Shown piece by piece: positions 43,073 through 52,785 of a stretch of 64,000 nucleotides of DNA. How positions within the stretch are numbered: the first letter of the stretch is position 1; every line of letters begins with the position of its first letter. Made by a program: the position numbers and the translations under genes. Origin of the DNA: Luteimonas sp. RC10 (GTDB lineage: Bacteria; Pseudomonadota; Gammaproteobacteria; Xanthomonadales; Xanthomonadaceae); the NCBI RefSeq assembly GCF_014192745.1, contig NZ_JACHYJ010000008.1:186001-250000 (forward strand). Direction: 5' to 3'. The notes beneath the pieces are model-generated. The model had not been told where the DNA came from, searched no databases, and saw only the letters and a program-made list of their open reading frames with translations.

Positions 43073-43746
43073 CAGGGCGTCTCCCCGGTCGCGGCGGCGG
43101 CCGCCTGCTCCTGCGCCGCGGTCTCCTCTTCGTCGAGGTAGCGGTAGGTCTTCACCGTGCCCGAGAGCTCGAGCACCGAGTTGGGGCCGATCGCCCCCAG
43201 TCCGCCGCTGTCGTCGCCACGGGGTTTGAGCGAGATGTCGTGCATCGTCATGATGACCACGCGCGGCAACGACGCAACGCCGCTGACGAACGCGCCGAAC
43301 TGGTGATAGGTGCCGACCATGCGTAGCGCGATCGGCTGCTCGGCATAGAACTCGCGCGGCATCTCGGTGCCGGGCCGGAACAGGTCGTTCTGGATGCCGG
43401 TGGCGATCGCGGTCTGCGAGATGTCGGTGATCAGGTCCGGCATCTCGGTCTTGCTCGGCAACTGGCGCAGCATCTGCTGCAGTTGCTGCTCCATCTGCGC
43501 GAGCTGCTGCTTGAGCGGTTCGAGGTTGGCGGCCTTGCCCTGCTTGGTCTCGAAATCGCTGCGCAGCGTGGCTTCCTGGTCTTCCAGCGTGCGCAGCTCG
43601 TTGCCCTTGTCGCGTGTGATCCCCCACCACAGCAGTGCGAAGATCAGCAGGCCCACGACCACACAGGTCCCGATGCGGTACTCGCGCGGCCAGGCGCCGA
43701 CATTGTTGAGGTCGAGCTCGCGCAGCGACACCTTCTTGCGGCTCAC
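43072..43746 (-). CDS. pilO: PilO inner-membrane alignment protein
   Basis: 224 aa from GTG 43746, overlapping the pilN stop as GTGA. Short cytoplasmic tail, one membrane helix (GTCVVVGLLIFALLWWGI, about residues 27-44), a coiled-coil (LRTLEDQEATLRSDFETKQG) and a periplasmic ferredoxin-like domain with the PilO feature FYAEQPIALRMVGTYHQFGAF. It pairs with PilN. Confidence 0.94.
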   Translation of the reverse strand: MSRKKVSLRELDLNNVGAWPREYRIGTCVVVGLLIFALLWWGITRDKGNELRTLEDQEATLRSDFETKQGKAANLEPLKQQLAQMEQQLQQMLRQLPSKTEMPDLITDISQTAIATGIQNDLFRPGTEMPREFYAEQPIALRMVGTYHQFGAFVSGVASLPRVVIMTMHDISLKPRGDDSGGLGAIGPNSVLELSGTVKTYRYLDEEETAAQEQAAAAATGETP

Positions 43747-44347
43747 GGGGCGACCTCCTGGGCGGGTGCGGCGGGCGCAGGCGTCGTCGCGCCGGCTTCC
43801 TTGGCGGCCGGCGTCGAGAGCTGGACGTTGAGCGTGAACGCGTACGGCAGACCCGGCACGCCGTCGCGGGCTTCGATGACCGCCAACTGCGGGTTGGTCA
43901 TCCAGCCCGAGCCTTCAAGTGCACGCATGTAGGTGCTCACGCGCGCGTTCGACTGCGAGCGCCCCTCGAGCGTCAGCATCTGCCCTTCCTGCTTGAGCGA
44001 GGTCAGCAGCACGCCGTCGGGAATGGTCCGCACCAGTTGGTCGAACAGGTGCACCATCTGCGAGCGATTGCCCTGCAGTTCCTCGATCACCGCCTTGCGT
44101 GCCAGCAGGCGGGCCCGCTGCCGGTCGAGGCTGTCGATCTCGACGATCTCGCGATCGAGCTCGGCGATCTGCTGCTGCAGGAAGGCGTTGCGCGCATGCT
44201 GCCCGTCGAGCTGCGCGTTGTAGTACATGTTCACAAGCAGCCACAGCACGATGCCGGCCACGGCCGCGAGCGCGGCCATGATCCCGAATTCCTTCTGTCG
44301 CTGCCGGCGTCGCTCAGCGCGCCAGGGCAGCAGGTTGATTCGCGCCA

Positions 44348-44348
<1 letters not shown>
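43743..44348 (-). CDS. pilN: PilN inner-membrane alignment protein
   Basis: 201 aa. It begins with the PilM-binding motif INLLPWR (residues 4-10), then one membrane helix (IMAALAAVAGIVLWLLVNMYY), a coiled coil and a periplasmic ferredoxin-like domain (IPDGVLLTSLKQEGQMLTLEGRSQ). Its start shares one base with the pilM stop. The C-terminus is Ala/Pro-rich. Confidence 0.95.
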
Positions 44349-45556
<1,208 letters not shown>

Positions 45557-45582
45557 TCAGAGACCGGCCGGCGATGGCGCCC

Positions 45583-45588
45583 TATACT
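45583..45588 (+). promoter_or_regulatory. -10-like TATACT just before mrcA ATG
   Basis: TATACT (5/6 of TATAAT) ends 6 bases before the mrcA ATG at 45595, the spacing expected if transcription starts at or next to the start codon (leaderless mRNA). The -35 region (GAGACC, 17 bases upstream) is only a 3/6 match, and no Shine-Dalgarno is seen. Confidence 0.35.
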
Positions 45589-45594
45589 GCGCGG

Positions 45595-48153
45595 ATGAGA
45601 CCCGATCCCGCGTCGCCCCCCCGCCCCCGCGCCTCCCGTTTCCGCCGCCTGTTGCGCTGGGTCCTGATCCTCGGCCTGGTGCTGGCGGTGCTGGCCACCG
45701 TGGCCGCCGGCATCCTCTATACCGCCGTGGCCTCCAAGCTGCCGGACGTGGAAACCCTGCGCGATATCGAGATGCAGGAGCCGATGTATGTCTATTCCCG
45801 GGACGGCAAGCTGATCGCGCTGTTCGGCGAGACGCGGCGCTACCCGGTCAAGATCGACCAGGTACCCGAGCGCCTGAAACAGGCGTTCCTGGCCACGGAG
45901 GACGCGCGCTTCTACCAGCACGGCGGCATCGATTACCGCGGCGTGGCCCGCGCACTGTGGCTGTTGGCGACCACCGACGACCGCCGCGTCCCCGGCGGCT
46001 CGACGATCACCCAGCAGGTCGCCCGGCAGTTCTTCCTGAGCTCGGAGTACAGCTTCACCCGCAAGTTCGCCGAGATGCTGCTGGCGCGCAAGATGGAGCA
46101 GAACCTCACCAAGGACGAGATCTTCGAGTTGTACCTGAACAAGAGCTTCTTCGGCAATCGCGCCTACGGCGTGGCCGCGGCGGCCGAGTTCTACTACGGC
46201 AAGTCGCTGGCCGAGCTCGATCTGGACGAGATGGCCTCGCTGGCGGCGATCCCCAAGTTCCCCTCCAGCGGCAATCCGATCAGCAACCCCGAGCGCGCGC
46301 GCGAGCGTCGCGATGTCTACGTGCTGGCGCGCATGCAGGAGCTGGGCTACATCACGCCGGCCGAGTCGGCGGCCGCCCGCGCGGTCGAGATGCACGCCAG
46401 CCCCCACGAGCGACCGATCGAGGCGTACGCGCCCTATGTCGCCGAAATGGTGCGCCTGGAGATGGTCGCCCGCTACGGCGGCGACGTGCTCACCCGTGGC
46501 TACCACGTCACCACGACGATCGACCCGACGATGCAGGCCGCCGCCGAACTGGCGGTGCGCAACGGGCTGATGACCTACGACCACCGCCACGGCTGGGTGA
46601 AGCCGGCGGAGACCTTCGAACTGGCGGCCGACGAGGACGCGGCGACCGCCGCCCGCCGGCTACGCGGCATCGCCCCACAGGGCGGCCTGCTGCCGGCCCT
46701 GGTGCTGCGCAGCGGCGACGGCACCGCCGACGTGGTCCTTGCCGACGGCAGCACCGTCACGCTGGACGCGGCCAGCAGCCGCTGGACCGGACGCGCGCCG
46801 TCCGCCCTGCTCGCGCGCGGCGACCTCACCCGAGTACGCCGGATCGAGACTCCGGCCAAGGTGCCCGCCAATGCCGATCCCGAAGCGCCGGTGCCGCCAC
46901 CCACAGTGAGCTGGCAGCTCGACCAGTTGCCGCGCGGCCAGGCCACCCTGGTGTCGCTGGAGCCCGACAACGGTGCGATCCGCGCGCTGATCGGCGGCTT
47001 CAGCTTCGCCGGCAGCAACTTCAACCGGACCACCCAATCGCGCCGCCAGCCCGGCTCGAGCTTCAAGCCGTTCATCTTCGCTGCGGCGTTCGAGAAGGGC
47101 TTCAATCCGGCCTCGATCGTGCCCGATGCGCCGGTGTTGTTCAGGATGCGCCGCGGGCAGGACTGGCGCCCGCAGAACTCCGACGGCCAGTTCCGCGGGC
47201 CGATGCGCCTGCGAGAAGCGCTGGTGCAGTCGCGCAACCTGGTCGCCGTGCGCCTGCTCGACATGATCGGCGTGGATTACGCCCGCCGCTACATCAGCCA
47301 CTTCGGCTTCGACGAGTCGCAACTGCCCCCCAACCTGTCGATCGCGCTCGGCACGCCGTCGCTGACCCCGCTCGATGTCACCCGAGGCTATGCGGTGTTC
47401 GCCAACGGCGGCTTCCGGATCAACCCGTGGTTCATCGACGAGGTCCGCGACCGCGAGGGCACGCTGGTGTTCAAGGAGAACCCGGCACGGGCCTGCCGCG
47501 GCTGCGGCAACGACGGCCGCCCTGGCCAGTCGGCTGCGCCGTCGCACGTCGTCGACGGTTTCAACCTGGGGCCCGCATCGGCGCAGCGCACCGTCACCGA
47601 GGCACCGGAACAGGACGCCGCGCCCGAGCCCGAGGCACGCGCCGATGGCCAGGCGCCGGTCATGGCCGAGCGCGCGATCGACGAGCGCGTGGCCTACCAG
47701 ATGATCTCGATGATGCGCGATGTCGTGCGCCGCGGCACCGGGACCGCCGCGCGCGTGCTCGAACGCGAGGACGTCGGCGGCAAGACCGGCTCGACCAACG
47801 AGCATCGCGACGCCTGGTTCTCCGGCTTCGGCGGCAACCTGGTGACCTCGGTCTGGGTCGGCCGCGACGACAACCGTTCGCTGGGCTACCGCGAGTACGG
47901 CGGGCGCGCCGCGCTGCCGATCTGGATCGACTTCATGCGGGTCGCCCTGGACGGCGTGCCAGAGGCCAGCAACGAGCCGCCCGAAGGCATGGTGCGTGTG
48001 TCGGTGACCACCAGCGGGCGATTGATGCCGGTCGGCGCCGAGGGCGGCGGCATCGTCGAGTACGTGAAGGCCGAGGATCTGGAGCGGATGGAGTCGGAGG
48101 TCGATCTGCGGATCGACGACGTGCCGGCCGAGGAAGCCTTCGACATCTTCTGA
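45595..48153 (+). CDS. mrcA: Penicillin-binding protein 1A, bifunctional peptidoglycan synthase
   Basis: 852 aa from ATG 45595 (MRPDPASPP). Membrane helix ([19 protein letters not shown], about residues 23-41), GT51 domain with the catalytic motif [18 protein letters not shown] and [15 protein letters not shown], an OB-like insertion, then the transpeptidase with SSFK, SRN and KTGST. Divergence from pilM is the usual gammaproteobacterial mrcA (ponA) arrangement. A 40-residue insert with CRGCG sits between the SRN and KTG motifs. Confidence 0.95.
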   Translation: MRPDPASPPRPRASRFRRLLRWVLILGLVLAVLATVAAGILYTAVASKLPDVETLRDIEMQEPMYVYSRDGKLIALFGETRRYPVKIDQVPERLKQAFLATEDARFYQHGGIDYRGVARALWLLATTDDRRVPGGSTITQQVARQFFLSSEYSFTRKFAEMLLARKMEQNLTKDEIFELYLNKSFFGNRAYGVAAAAEFYYGKSLAELDLDEMASLAAIPKFPSSGNPISNPERARERRDVYVLARMQELGYITPAESAAARAVEMHASPHERPIEAYAPYVAEMVRLEMVARYGGDVLTRGYHVTTTIDPTMQAAAELAVRNGLMTYDHRHGWVKPAETFELAADEDAATAARRLRGIAPQGGLLPALVLRSGDGTADVVLADGSTVTLDAASSRWTGRAPSALLARGDLTRVRRIETPAKVPANADPEAPVPPPTVSWQLDQLPRGQATLVSLEPDNGAIRALIGGFSFAGSNFNRTTQSRRQPGSSFKPFIFAAAFEKGFNPASIVPDAPVLFRMRRGQDWRPQNSDGQFRGPMRLREALVQSRNLVAVRLLDMIGVDYARRYISHFGFDESQLPPNLSIALGTPSLTPLDVTRGYAVFANGGFRINPWFIDEVRDREGTLVFKENPARACRGCGNDGRPGQSAAPSHVVDGFNLGPASAQRTVTEAPEQDAAPEPEARADGQAPVMAERAIDERVAYQMISMMRDVVRRGTGTAARVLEREDVGGKTGSTNEHRDAWFSGFGGNLVTSVWVGRDDNRSLGYREYGGRAALPIWIDFMRVALDGVPEASNEPPEGMVRVSVTTSGRLMPVGAEGGGIVEYVKAEDLERMESEVDLRIDDVPAEEAFDIF

Positions 48154-48261
48154 TCACAGGCCCGCGATGCCTGAACCCATCGCGCCGCCCCCGGCGCGAT
48201 GGCTTGACCGTCAAGGGCGGAGGCGTAGAGTCGGAACGTCGCTCGACACGGGGGAATACGC

Positions 48262-48882
48262 ATGCATCGCGCACGCCAGCATGCCGGGGCCCGCACCCGC
48301 GAACGTCGCCACCGACTGGCGCACGAGGCCGCTCGGCTCATGGCCGAGGGCGGCATCCACGACATCCACCAGGCCCGGTTGAAGGCGGCCGGTCGACTGG
48401 GCATCCACGACGACGCCTCGCTGCCGCAGGACCAGGAGATCGAGCAGGCGCTGGGCGAGTACCGCCGCCTGTTCTCGCCCGCCGCGCATGCCGATGCATT
48501 GCAGCGCAGCCGCGAGGCTGCGCTGGAGGCACTCACATTCTTCGCGCCGTTCCAGCCCCGCCTGCATGGCGGCGTGCTCGATGGCACTGCCGATGCCCAG
48601 GCGCCGGTGCAACTACACCTGCACAGCGACGATGCCGATGCGGTGCAGCGTTTCCTGCTCGACCAGCGCATCCCGGCCCAGGTGCGCAGTCGTCGCATCC
48701 GCCTCGACCGCACGCGCCGGGAGGAGTGCCCGATCTGGGCCTTCCACGCCGGCGAGGTGGCCTTCGAGCTGACCGTGCTGCCACTCAATGCGCTGCGCCA
48801 AGCGCCCCTGCGCGCCGACGACGACCGGCCGATACGCCGCGTGTCCGGGGCGCAGCTGCGCCAGTTGCTTGCTGGAGGTTAA
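48262..48882 (+). CDS. Conserved hypothetical protein
   Basis: 206 aa, ATG 48262 with a GGGGGA Shine-Dalgarno 7 bases upstream. N-terminus rich in Arg and His (RARQHAGARTRERRHRLAHEAARLM), then a helical part (QDQEIEQALGEYRRLF) and an alpha/beta part (PVQLHLHSDDADAVQRFLLDQRIPAQVRSRRIRL, ELTVLPLNALRQAP). The latter has the look of a small nucleotidyltransferase-like fold but lacks a clear GS...DxD motif. Function not recognised. It follows mrcA by 108 bases and ends at a shared terminator with gltA. Confidence 0.6.
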   Translation: MHRARQHAGARTRERRHRLAHEAARLMAEGGIHDIHQARLKAAGRLGIHDDASLPQDQEIEQALGEYRRLFSPAAHADALQRSREAALEALTFFAPFQPRLHGGVLDGTADAQAPVQLHLHSDDADAVQRFLLDQRIPAQVRSRRIRLDRTRREECPIWAFHAGEVAFELTVLPLNALRQAPLRADDDRPIRRVSGAQLRQLLAGG

Positions 48883-48984
48883 AAACCGGGGTCGGACCGT
48901 GAAGTGGCCTTGCCGAGGGGAAAGCGGCTTCTGGCTTGCAGGCCGCTGCCCTTCCGAAGTGGAACTGGCGGAAGAGCGAGAAAA

Positions 48985-49013
48985 AGAAGCCGCGGGAGAC
49001 CGCGGCTTCTTTT
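48985..49013. terminator. Bidirectional terminator between the hypothetical gene and gltA
   Basis: Perfect 11-bp inverted repeat AGAAGCCGCGG / CCGCGGCTTCT with a GAGA tetraloop (48985-49010). A-tract before and T-tract after allow termination on both strands; the convergent genes end about 100 and 25 bases away. Confidence 0.92.
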
Positions 49014-49034
49014 GAACGCAGGTTCGGCGACGCG

Positions 49035-50327
49035 TCAGCCCTTGCGGTAGTCGCGCACGTCGTAGCCGGTGTAGATCTGGCGCGGACGCCCGATCTTGGC
49101 CTCCGGATCGACCTGCTGCTCGAGCCAGTGCGCCACCCAACCGGCGGTGCGACCGATGGCGAACATCACCGTGAACATCTCGGTCGGGATCTTCAGCGCC
49201 TTGTAGATGATGCCGCTGTAGAAATCGACGTTCGGGTAGAGCTTGCGCTCGACGAAGTACTCGTCCTTGAGCGCGGCCTCTTCCAGCTTCATCGCCACTT
49301 CCAGCAACGGATCGTCGATGCCCAGCTCGCCGAGCACCTTGTGGGTCATCTCGCGGATGATCTTCGCGCGCGGATCGAAGTTCTTGTAGACGCGGTGACC
49401 GAAGCCCATCAGGCGGAACGGGTCGTTCTTGTCCTTGGCGCGCAGGACCGCCTTCTCGACGTTCTTCGCATCGCCGATCTCGGCCAACTGCTTGAGCACC
49501 GCCTCGTTGGCACCGCCGTGTGCCGGGCCCCAGAGCGCGGTGATGCCGGCGGCGACCGACGCGTACGGGTTGGCACCGGTGGAGCCGACCAGACGCACGG
49601 TCGAGGTCGACGCGTTCTGCTCATGGTCGGCGTGCAGGATGAACAACAGGTCCATCGCCTTGGCAACGACCGGATTGAGCTCAAGCGGCTCGCTCGGCAC
49701 TTCGAACATCATATGCAGGAAGCGGTCGACGTAGCCCAGGCTGTTGCGCGGGTAGCGGATCGGCCAGCCGATCGAATAGCGGTACGCGGCGGCAGCCAGC
49801 GTCGGCATCTTGGCCAGCAGGCGGATCGCGGCGAGGCGGCGCTGCTCGGGATCCTGCAGGTCCAGGGTGTCGTGGTAGAACGCCGACATCGACGCCACCG
49901 ACGCGGCCAGCATCGCCATCGGGTGCGCATCGTGGCGGAATCCCTGCAGGAAGCACTTGAGTGACTCGTGCATCATCGTGTGATGCGTGACCTCGTGCTC
50001 GAAGCGCCCGAACTCGTCCTTGGACGGCAGTTCGCCGTTCATCAGCAGATAGGCCACTTCCAGGAAGCTGGAATGCTCGGCGAGCTGCTCGATCGGGTAG
50101 CCGCGGTACAGCAGCACGCCCTGGTCGCCGTCGATATAGGTGATCGCGGACTTGCAGCTGGCGGTGGCGGTGAAACCGGAATCGTAGGTGAAGCAGCCCG
50201 TTTCCTTCGGCAGCTTCGAGATGTCGATGCAGGGGTTGCCGAGCGTGCCATGCAGGACGGGCAGCGTCACCGACTTGCCGGCGGCATCGAGCGTGACCTG
50301 TTCGAGCTTGGAATTGGTATCGGACAC
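49035..50327 (-). CDS. gltA: Citrate synthase
   Basis: 430 aa, type II hexameric citrate synthase of the TCA cycle: oxaloacetate plus acetyl-CoA to citrate. Catalytic regions are present: [17 protein letters not shown] (His), [16 protein letters not shown] (His and Arg), [10 protein letters not shown] (Asp). GTG 50327 ([10 protein letters not shown]) is chosen because AGGAG lies about 11 bases upstream; it gives the usual family length. A hairpin precedes it in the leader. Type II enzymes are usually inhibited by NADH. Confidence 0.97.
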   Translation of the reverse strand: MSDTNSKLEQVTLDAAGKSVTLPVLHGTLGNPCIDISKLPKETGCFTYDSGFTATASCKSAITYIDGDQGVLLYRGYPIEQLAEHSSFLEVAYLLMNGELPSKDEFGRFEHEVTHHTMMHESLKCFLQGFRHDAHPMAMLAASVASMSAFYHDTLDLQDPEQRRLAAIRLLAKMPTLAAAAYRYSIGWPIRYPRNSLGYVDRFLHMMFEVPSEPLELNPVVAKAMDLLFILHADHEQNASTSTVRLVGSTGANPYASVAAGITALWGPAHGGANEAVLKQLAEIGDAKNVEKAVLRAKDKNDPFRLMGFGHRVYKNFDPRAKIIREMTHKVLGELGIDDPLLEVAMKLEEAALKDEYFVERKLYPNVDFYSGIIYKALKIPTEMFTVMFAIGRTAGWVAHWLEQQVDPEAKIGRPRQIYTGYDVRDYRKG

Positions 50328-50347
50328 TGAAGAAGACTCCTCGTTTC

Positions 50348-50368
50348 CCGGAGCGGCAGATGCTCCGG
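50348..50368 (-). promoter_or_regulatory. Stem-loop in the gltA leader
   Basis: Perfect 7-bp inverted repeat CCGGAGC / GCTCCGG with a 7-base loop, just upstream of the gltA Shine-Dalgarno. A GATAAT -10-like element (50402-50407) lies behind it, so the hairpin would be in the 5' UTR. It may affect translation or stability. Confidence 0.4.
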
Positions 50369-50458
50369 TGGGGCGGGCGCGGCGCGTGCCGCAACGCGTC
50401 AATTATCGCATAGCGTCCCGCGACACGCGGTCACTGGGCTGCGGGAACGTCGAACACG

Positions 50459-50496
50459 ACAACGCCCACCGCACCGGAGGATGCGATGGGCGTTGT
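50459..50496 (-). terminator. Long hairpin downstream of rpmE2
   Basis: Arms ACAACGCCCACCGCA (50459-50473) and TGCGATGGGCGTTGT (50482-50496), 15 bp with one G-U pair, 8-base loop. It lies 76 bases after the rpmE2 stop. No U-tract follows, so a 3'-end stabiliser or Rho-linked end is as likely as an intrinsic terminator. A separate perfect palindrome, GGCCGCCAGCTGGCGGCC, is at 50511-50528. Confidence 0.45.
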
Positions 50497-50572
50497 GCAC
50501 AAACGGCGACGGCCGCCAGCTGGCGGCCGCCTGCGCACACCGGATGCGTCGCGCGGGCGACGCGCGATCCGG

Positions 50573-50824
50573 TTACTGCTTCGCGTAACGCTTGCGGAAC
50601 TTGTCGACGCGACCGCTGGTGTCGATGATCTTGTTCTGACCGGTGTAGAACGGATGCGTGGCCGAGGACACGTCGATCTTGACCAGCGGGTATTCGTTGC
50701 CGTCGTCCCACTGAATCGATTCCTTCGCGGTGGCCGCGAGGGTCGAGCGGGTGAGGAACTTGAAATCCGAAGTCACGTCCTGAAACACGACTTCACGGTA
50801 ATCCGGATGGATGTCGGCCTTCAT
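50573..50824 (-). CDS. rpmE2: 50S ribosomal protein L31 type B
   Basis: 83 aa. The sequence ([47 protein letters not shown]) matches the type B/C-minus form of L31: it contains no cysteine at all, so it does not bind zinc. In many bacteria this form replaces the zinc L31 under zinc limitation. A near-consensus promoter lies immediately upstream. A Zur box was not recognised. Confidence 0.96.
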   Translation of the reverse strand: MKADIHPDYREVVFQDVTSDFKFLTRSTLAATAKESIQWDDGNEYPLVKIDVSSATHPFYTGQNKIIDTSGRVDKFRKRYAKQ

Positions 50825-50856
50825 GGCGGCACCAGTTTGCGCAGGGAAAGAGCGGC

Positions 50857-50886
50857 ATTATAGCCGGCGCCCGACCCGCCCCGCAA
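50857..50886 (-). promoter_or_regulatory. Promoter of rpmE2
   Basis: On the minus strand a perfect TATAAT (50857-50862) is 18 bases from TTGCGG (50881-50886, 4/6 match). The expected start of transcription near 50850 gives a leader of about 25 bases to ATG 50824. Confidence 0.65.
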
Positions 50887-50917
50887 GGGCACCTGCCGGC
50901 GGGCGCCCAGGACGGGG

Positions 50918-51856
50918 TCAAACCGCCTGCAGTGCCTCGCGGACCAGGGCGTGGAAGCGCACACGGTCGTAGCGCATCAGGATCGTGGCATTGTCCGGCC
51001 GTCCGAGCTGGCGCTGCCAGTCGACGATCGTCGCCCCGCGGGCCGGTCCATGGTCGAGCACCACGTCCACCGGCCGGGCGACGGTCTCCAGCACCCCGTC
51101 GGGCGCGAGCACCCAGGCCATCGCCAGCGCATCCGCGCTGTGCCACTCGTCGCCGCGACGGTCGGCCGACCACTCGCGCGTCTTGCGCGAAATGGCCTCG
51201 TAGAAATCCGCGCGCGCGCCGCCCGCCTGCATCCAGGCCAGCACCTCGTCCTGCGGCAGGCCGTGGGCCACCGTGGCTTCCCAGTCCGAAAGTTCGAACG
51301 TCGGGAACGCGTCGAACACGATCTTCGCGGCCTCGGGATCGAAGTACACATTGAACTCCGCGCTCGGCGTGATGTTGCCGTGCCCGGTGACCGCACCGGC
51401 CATCGTCACGAAGCGCGCCACCCGCGAGGGCAGCGTCGGATCGAGCTTGAGCGCGAGTGCGATGTTGGTCAGCGGCCCCAGCGCCACCAGCACCAGGCTG
51501 CCGGCGTGCACATGCGAGAGCCGCAGGATCGCCAGCGCGGCATGCTCGTCCTGCAGGCCGTGCGCTGCGGGCGCGTAGCCGATGTCGCCGAAGCCGTCGT
51601 TGCCGTGCACGTAGGCCGCATCCGGCGCGGGGTGCAGCAAAGGCGAGGCGCTGCCGGCATAGACCGGCACGTCGGAGCGCCCGACCAGCTCGCACAGCTT
51701 CAATGCATTGGCGGTGGTGTGGTGCAGGCCGACATTGCCGGCCGCGATCGTCAATCCGACCACCTCGTGCGCGCGATCGTTGAACGCGAGCAGCAGGGCC
51801 AGGGCATCGTCGACCCCGGGGTCGGTGTCGATCAGCAGGGGAATACGGGCGTCCAT
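50918..51856 (-). CDS. Inosine-uridine-type nucleoside hydrolase
   Basis: 312 aa. Calcium-binding signature DTDPGVDDA (residues 10-18), ALGPLTNIALAL, TMAGAVTGHGNITPSAEFNVYFDPEAA and the C-terminal catalytic His region (EWHSADALAMAW). It splits ribonucleosides into base and ribose for salvage. Substrate preference (purine, pyrimidine or broad) cannot be read. Single gene. Confidence 0.92.
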   Translation of the reverse strand: MDARIPLLIDTDPGVDDALALLLAFNDRAHEVVGLTIAAGNVGLHHTTANALKLCELVGRSDVPVYAGSASPLLHPAPDAAYVHGNDGFGDIGYAPAAHGLQDEHAALAILRLSHVHAGSLVLVALGPLTNIALALKLDPTLPSRVARFVTMAGAVTGHGNITPSAEFNVYFDPEAAKIVFDAFPTFELSDWEATVAHGLPQDEVLAWMQAGGARADFYEAISRKTREWSADRRGDEWHSADALAMAWVLAPDGVLETVARPVDVVLDHGPARGATIVDWQRQLGRPDNATILMRYDRVRFHALVREALQAV

Positions 51857-51911
51857 GCCGCATTATCCCCATCACAGCCGCGCACGGCCAGCCGCGACGA
51901 AACGGCGCCGC

Positions 51912-52724
51912 TCAGGGAACTGCAGCTGTCACTCGGCGCTGCATCATGATCTCGACGCGGCGATTGGGCGCCAGGCACGCGATCTCGTCCGCGCCGTGCA
52001 GTCCCTCGCAGGCGACCAGCGGCTCGCGACTTCCGCGGCTTTCGACCGAGATCCGCGTCGCCGGTCCACCGCGCTGCGCGAGATAGTCACGCACGGCCTC
52101 TGCCCGCCGACGCGAGAGTGCATCGTTGGCGGCGGGGCGGCCGATCCGGTCGGCGTGACCGACCACCTCGATCGCCTCGATGCCATCGAGGGCACCGGCG
52201 CGCTCGACCAACGCATCGAGCGTGCGCCGCCCCAACGGCGTCAGCTCGGCGCGGGCGAAGACGAACGTGGTGTCGGCCGACAGCAGCGCGAGCTGCTCAC
52301 TTGCGGTCGACGCACCGCCGCCGATGTGCGCGCTGTGCGGCCGCGCCCGTTCCGCGCAGGCGGCCGGCATCCAGTGCATATCGCGCACCACGCCCGTCTC
52401 GTCGAAGCGCAGTTTGAGCTGGCAACGCGCCACCTGGCCGTCCGCCTCGCGGAAGTTCAGCACGTAGTCCCACTCGCGCACGCCGAATACGCCTTCGGAG
52501 AAATGCGGGGGCCCGAGCAATCCATAGAGCTGGTCCTTGCTCAGCCCGGGCCCCAGCGGCTGCAGCGCACCGGCCGTGGGATAGGTGCCGCCATGCGGCT
52601 TGGCCGAAGCGGGATCGGGGAATCGTGGCACCTCATCCGCGCCGCCGGTCGAAGCACAGGCGGCGAGCCCCGCGGCGAGGACCAAGGCGCAAGTACGGAC
52701 AGAAAAGCTCGGGATCGAATGCAT
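51912..52724 (-). CDS. TpgA-like lipoprotein (BamE-like plus OmpA domains)
   Basis: 270 aa. Lipobox LAAC with Cys23. Residues about 57-120 (GLSKDQLYGLLGPPHF, VREWDYVLNFREADGQVARCQLKLRFD) look like a SmpA/OmlA (BamE) fold. Residues about 155-268 form an OmpA-type peptidoglycan-binding domain (IEVVGHADRIG, NDALSRRRAEAVRDYL, APNRRVEIMM). The same two-domain order is known for Acinetobacter TpgA, which helps a trimeric autotransporter settle in the envelope. It sits 61 bases downstream of the giant adhesin gene. AAGGAGA lies 6 bases before ATG 52724. Confidence 0.8.
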   Translation of the reverse strand: MHSIPSFSVRTCALVLAAGLAACASTGGADEVPRFPDPASAKPHGGTYPTAGALQPLGPGLSKDQLYGLLGPPHFSEGVFGVREWDYVLNFREADGQVARCQLKLRFDETGVVRDMHWMPAACAERARPHSAHIGGGASTASEQLALLSADTTFVFARAELTPLGRRTLDALVERAGALDGIEAIEVVGHADRIGRPAANDALSRRRAEAVRDYLAQRGGPATRISVESRGSREPLVACEGLHGADEIACLAPNRRVEIMMQRRVTAAVP

Positions 52725-52754
52725 GCGGGTCTCCTTCAGTCGCGTTCGAGGCAA

Positions 52755-52780
52755 GCGGCCCCGTCCGGAGACGGGGCCGC
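52755..52780 (-). terminator. Hairpin between the adhesin and TpgA-like genes
   Basis: Perfect 11-bp inverted repeat GCGGCCCCGTC / GACGGGGCCGC with a four-base loop, 5 bases after the adhesin stop. Only a short T pair follows, so it may attenuate rather than end transcription into the TpgA-like gene. Confidence 0.55.
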
Positions 52781-52785
52781 TGCAG

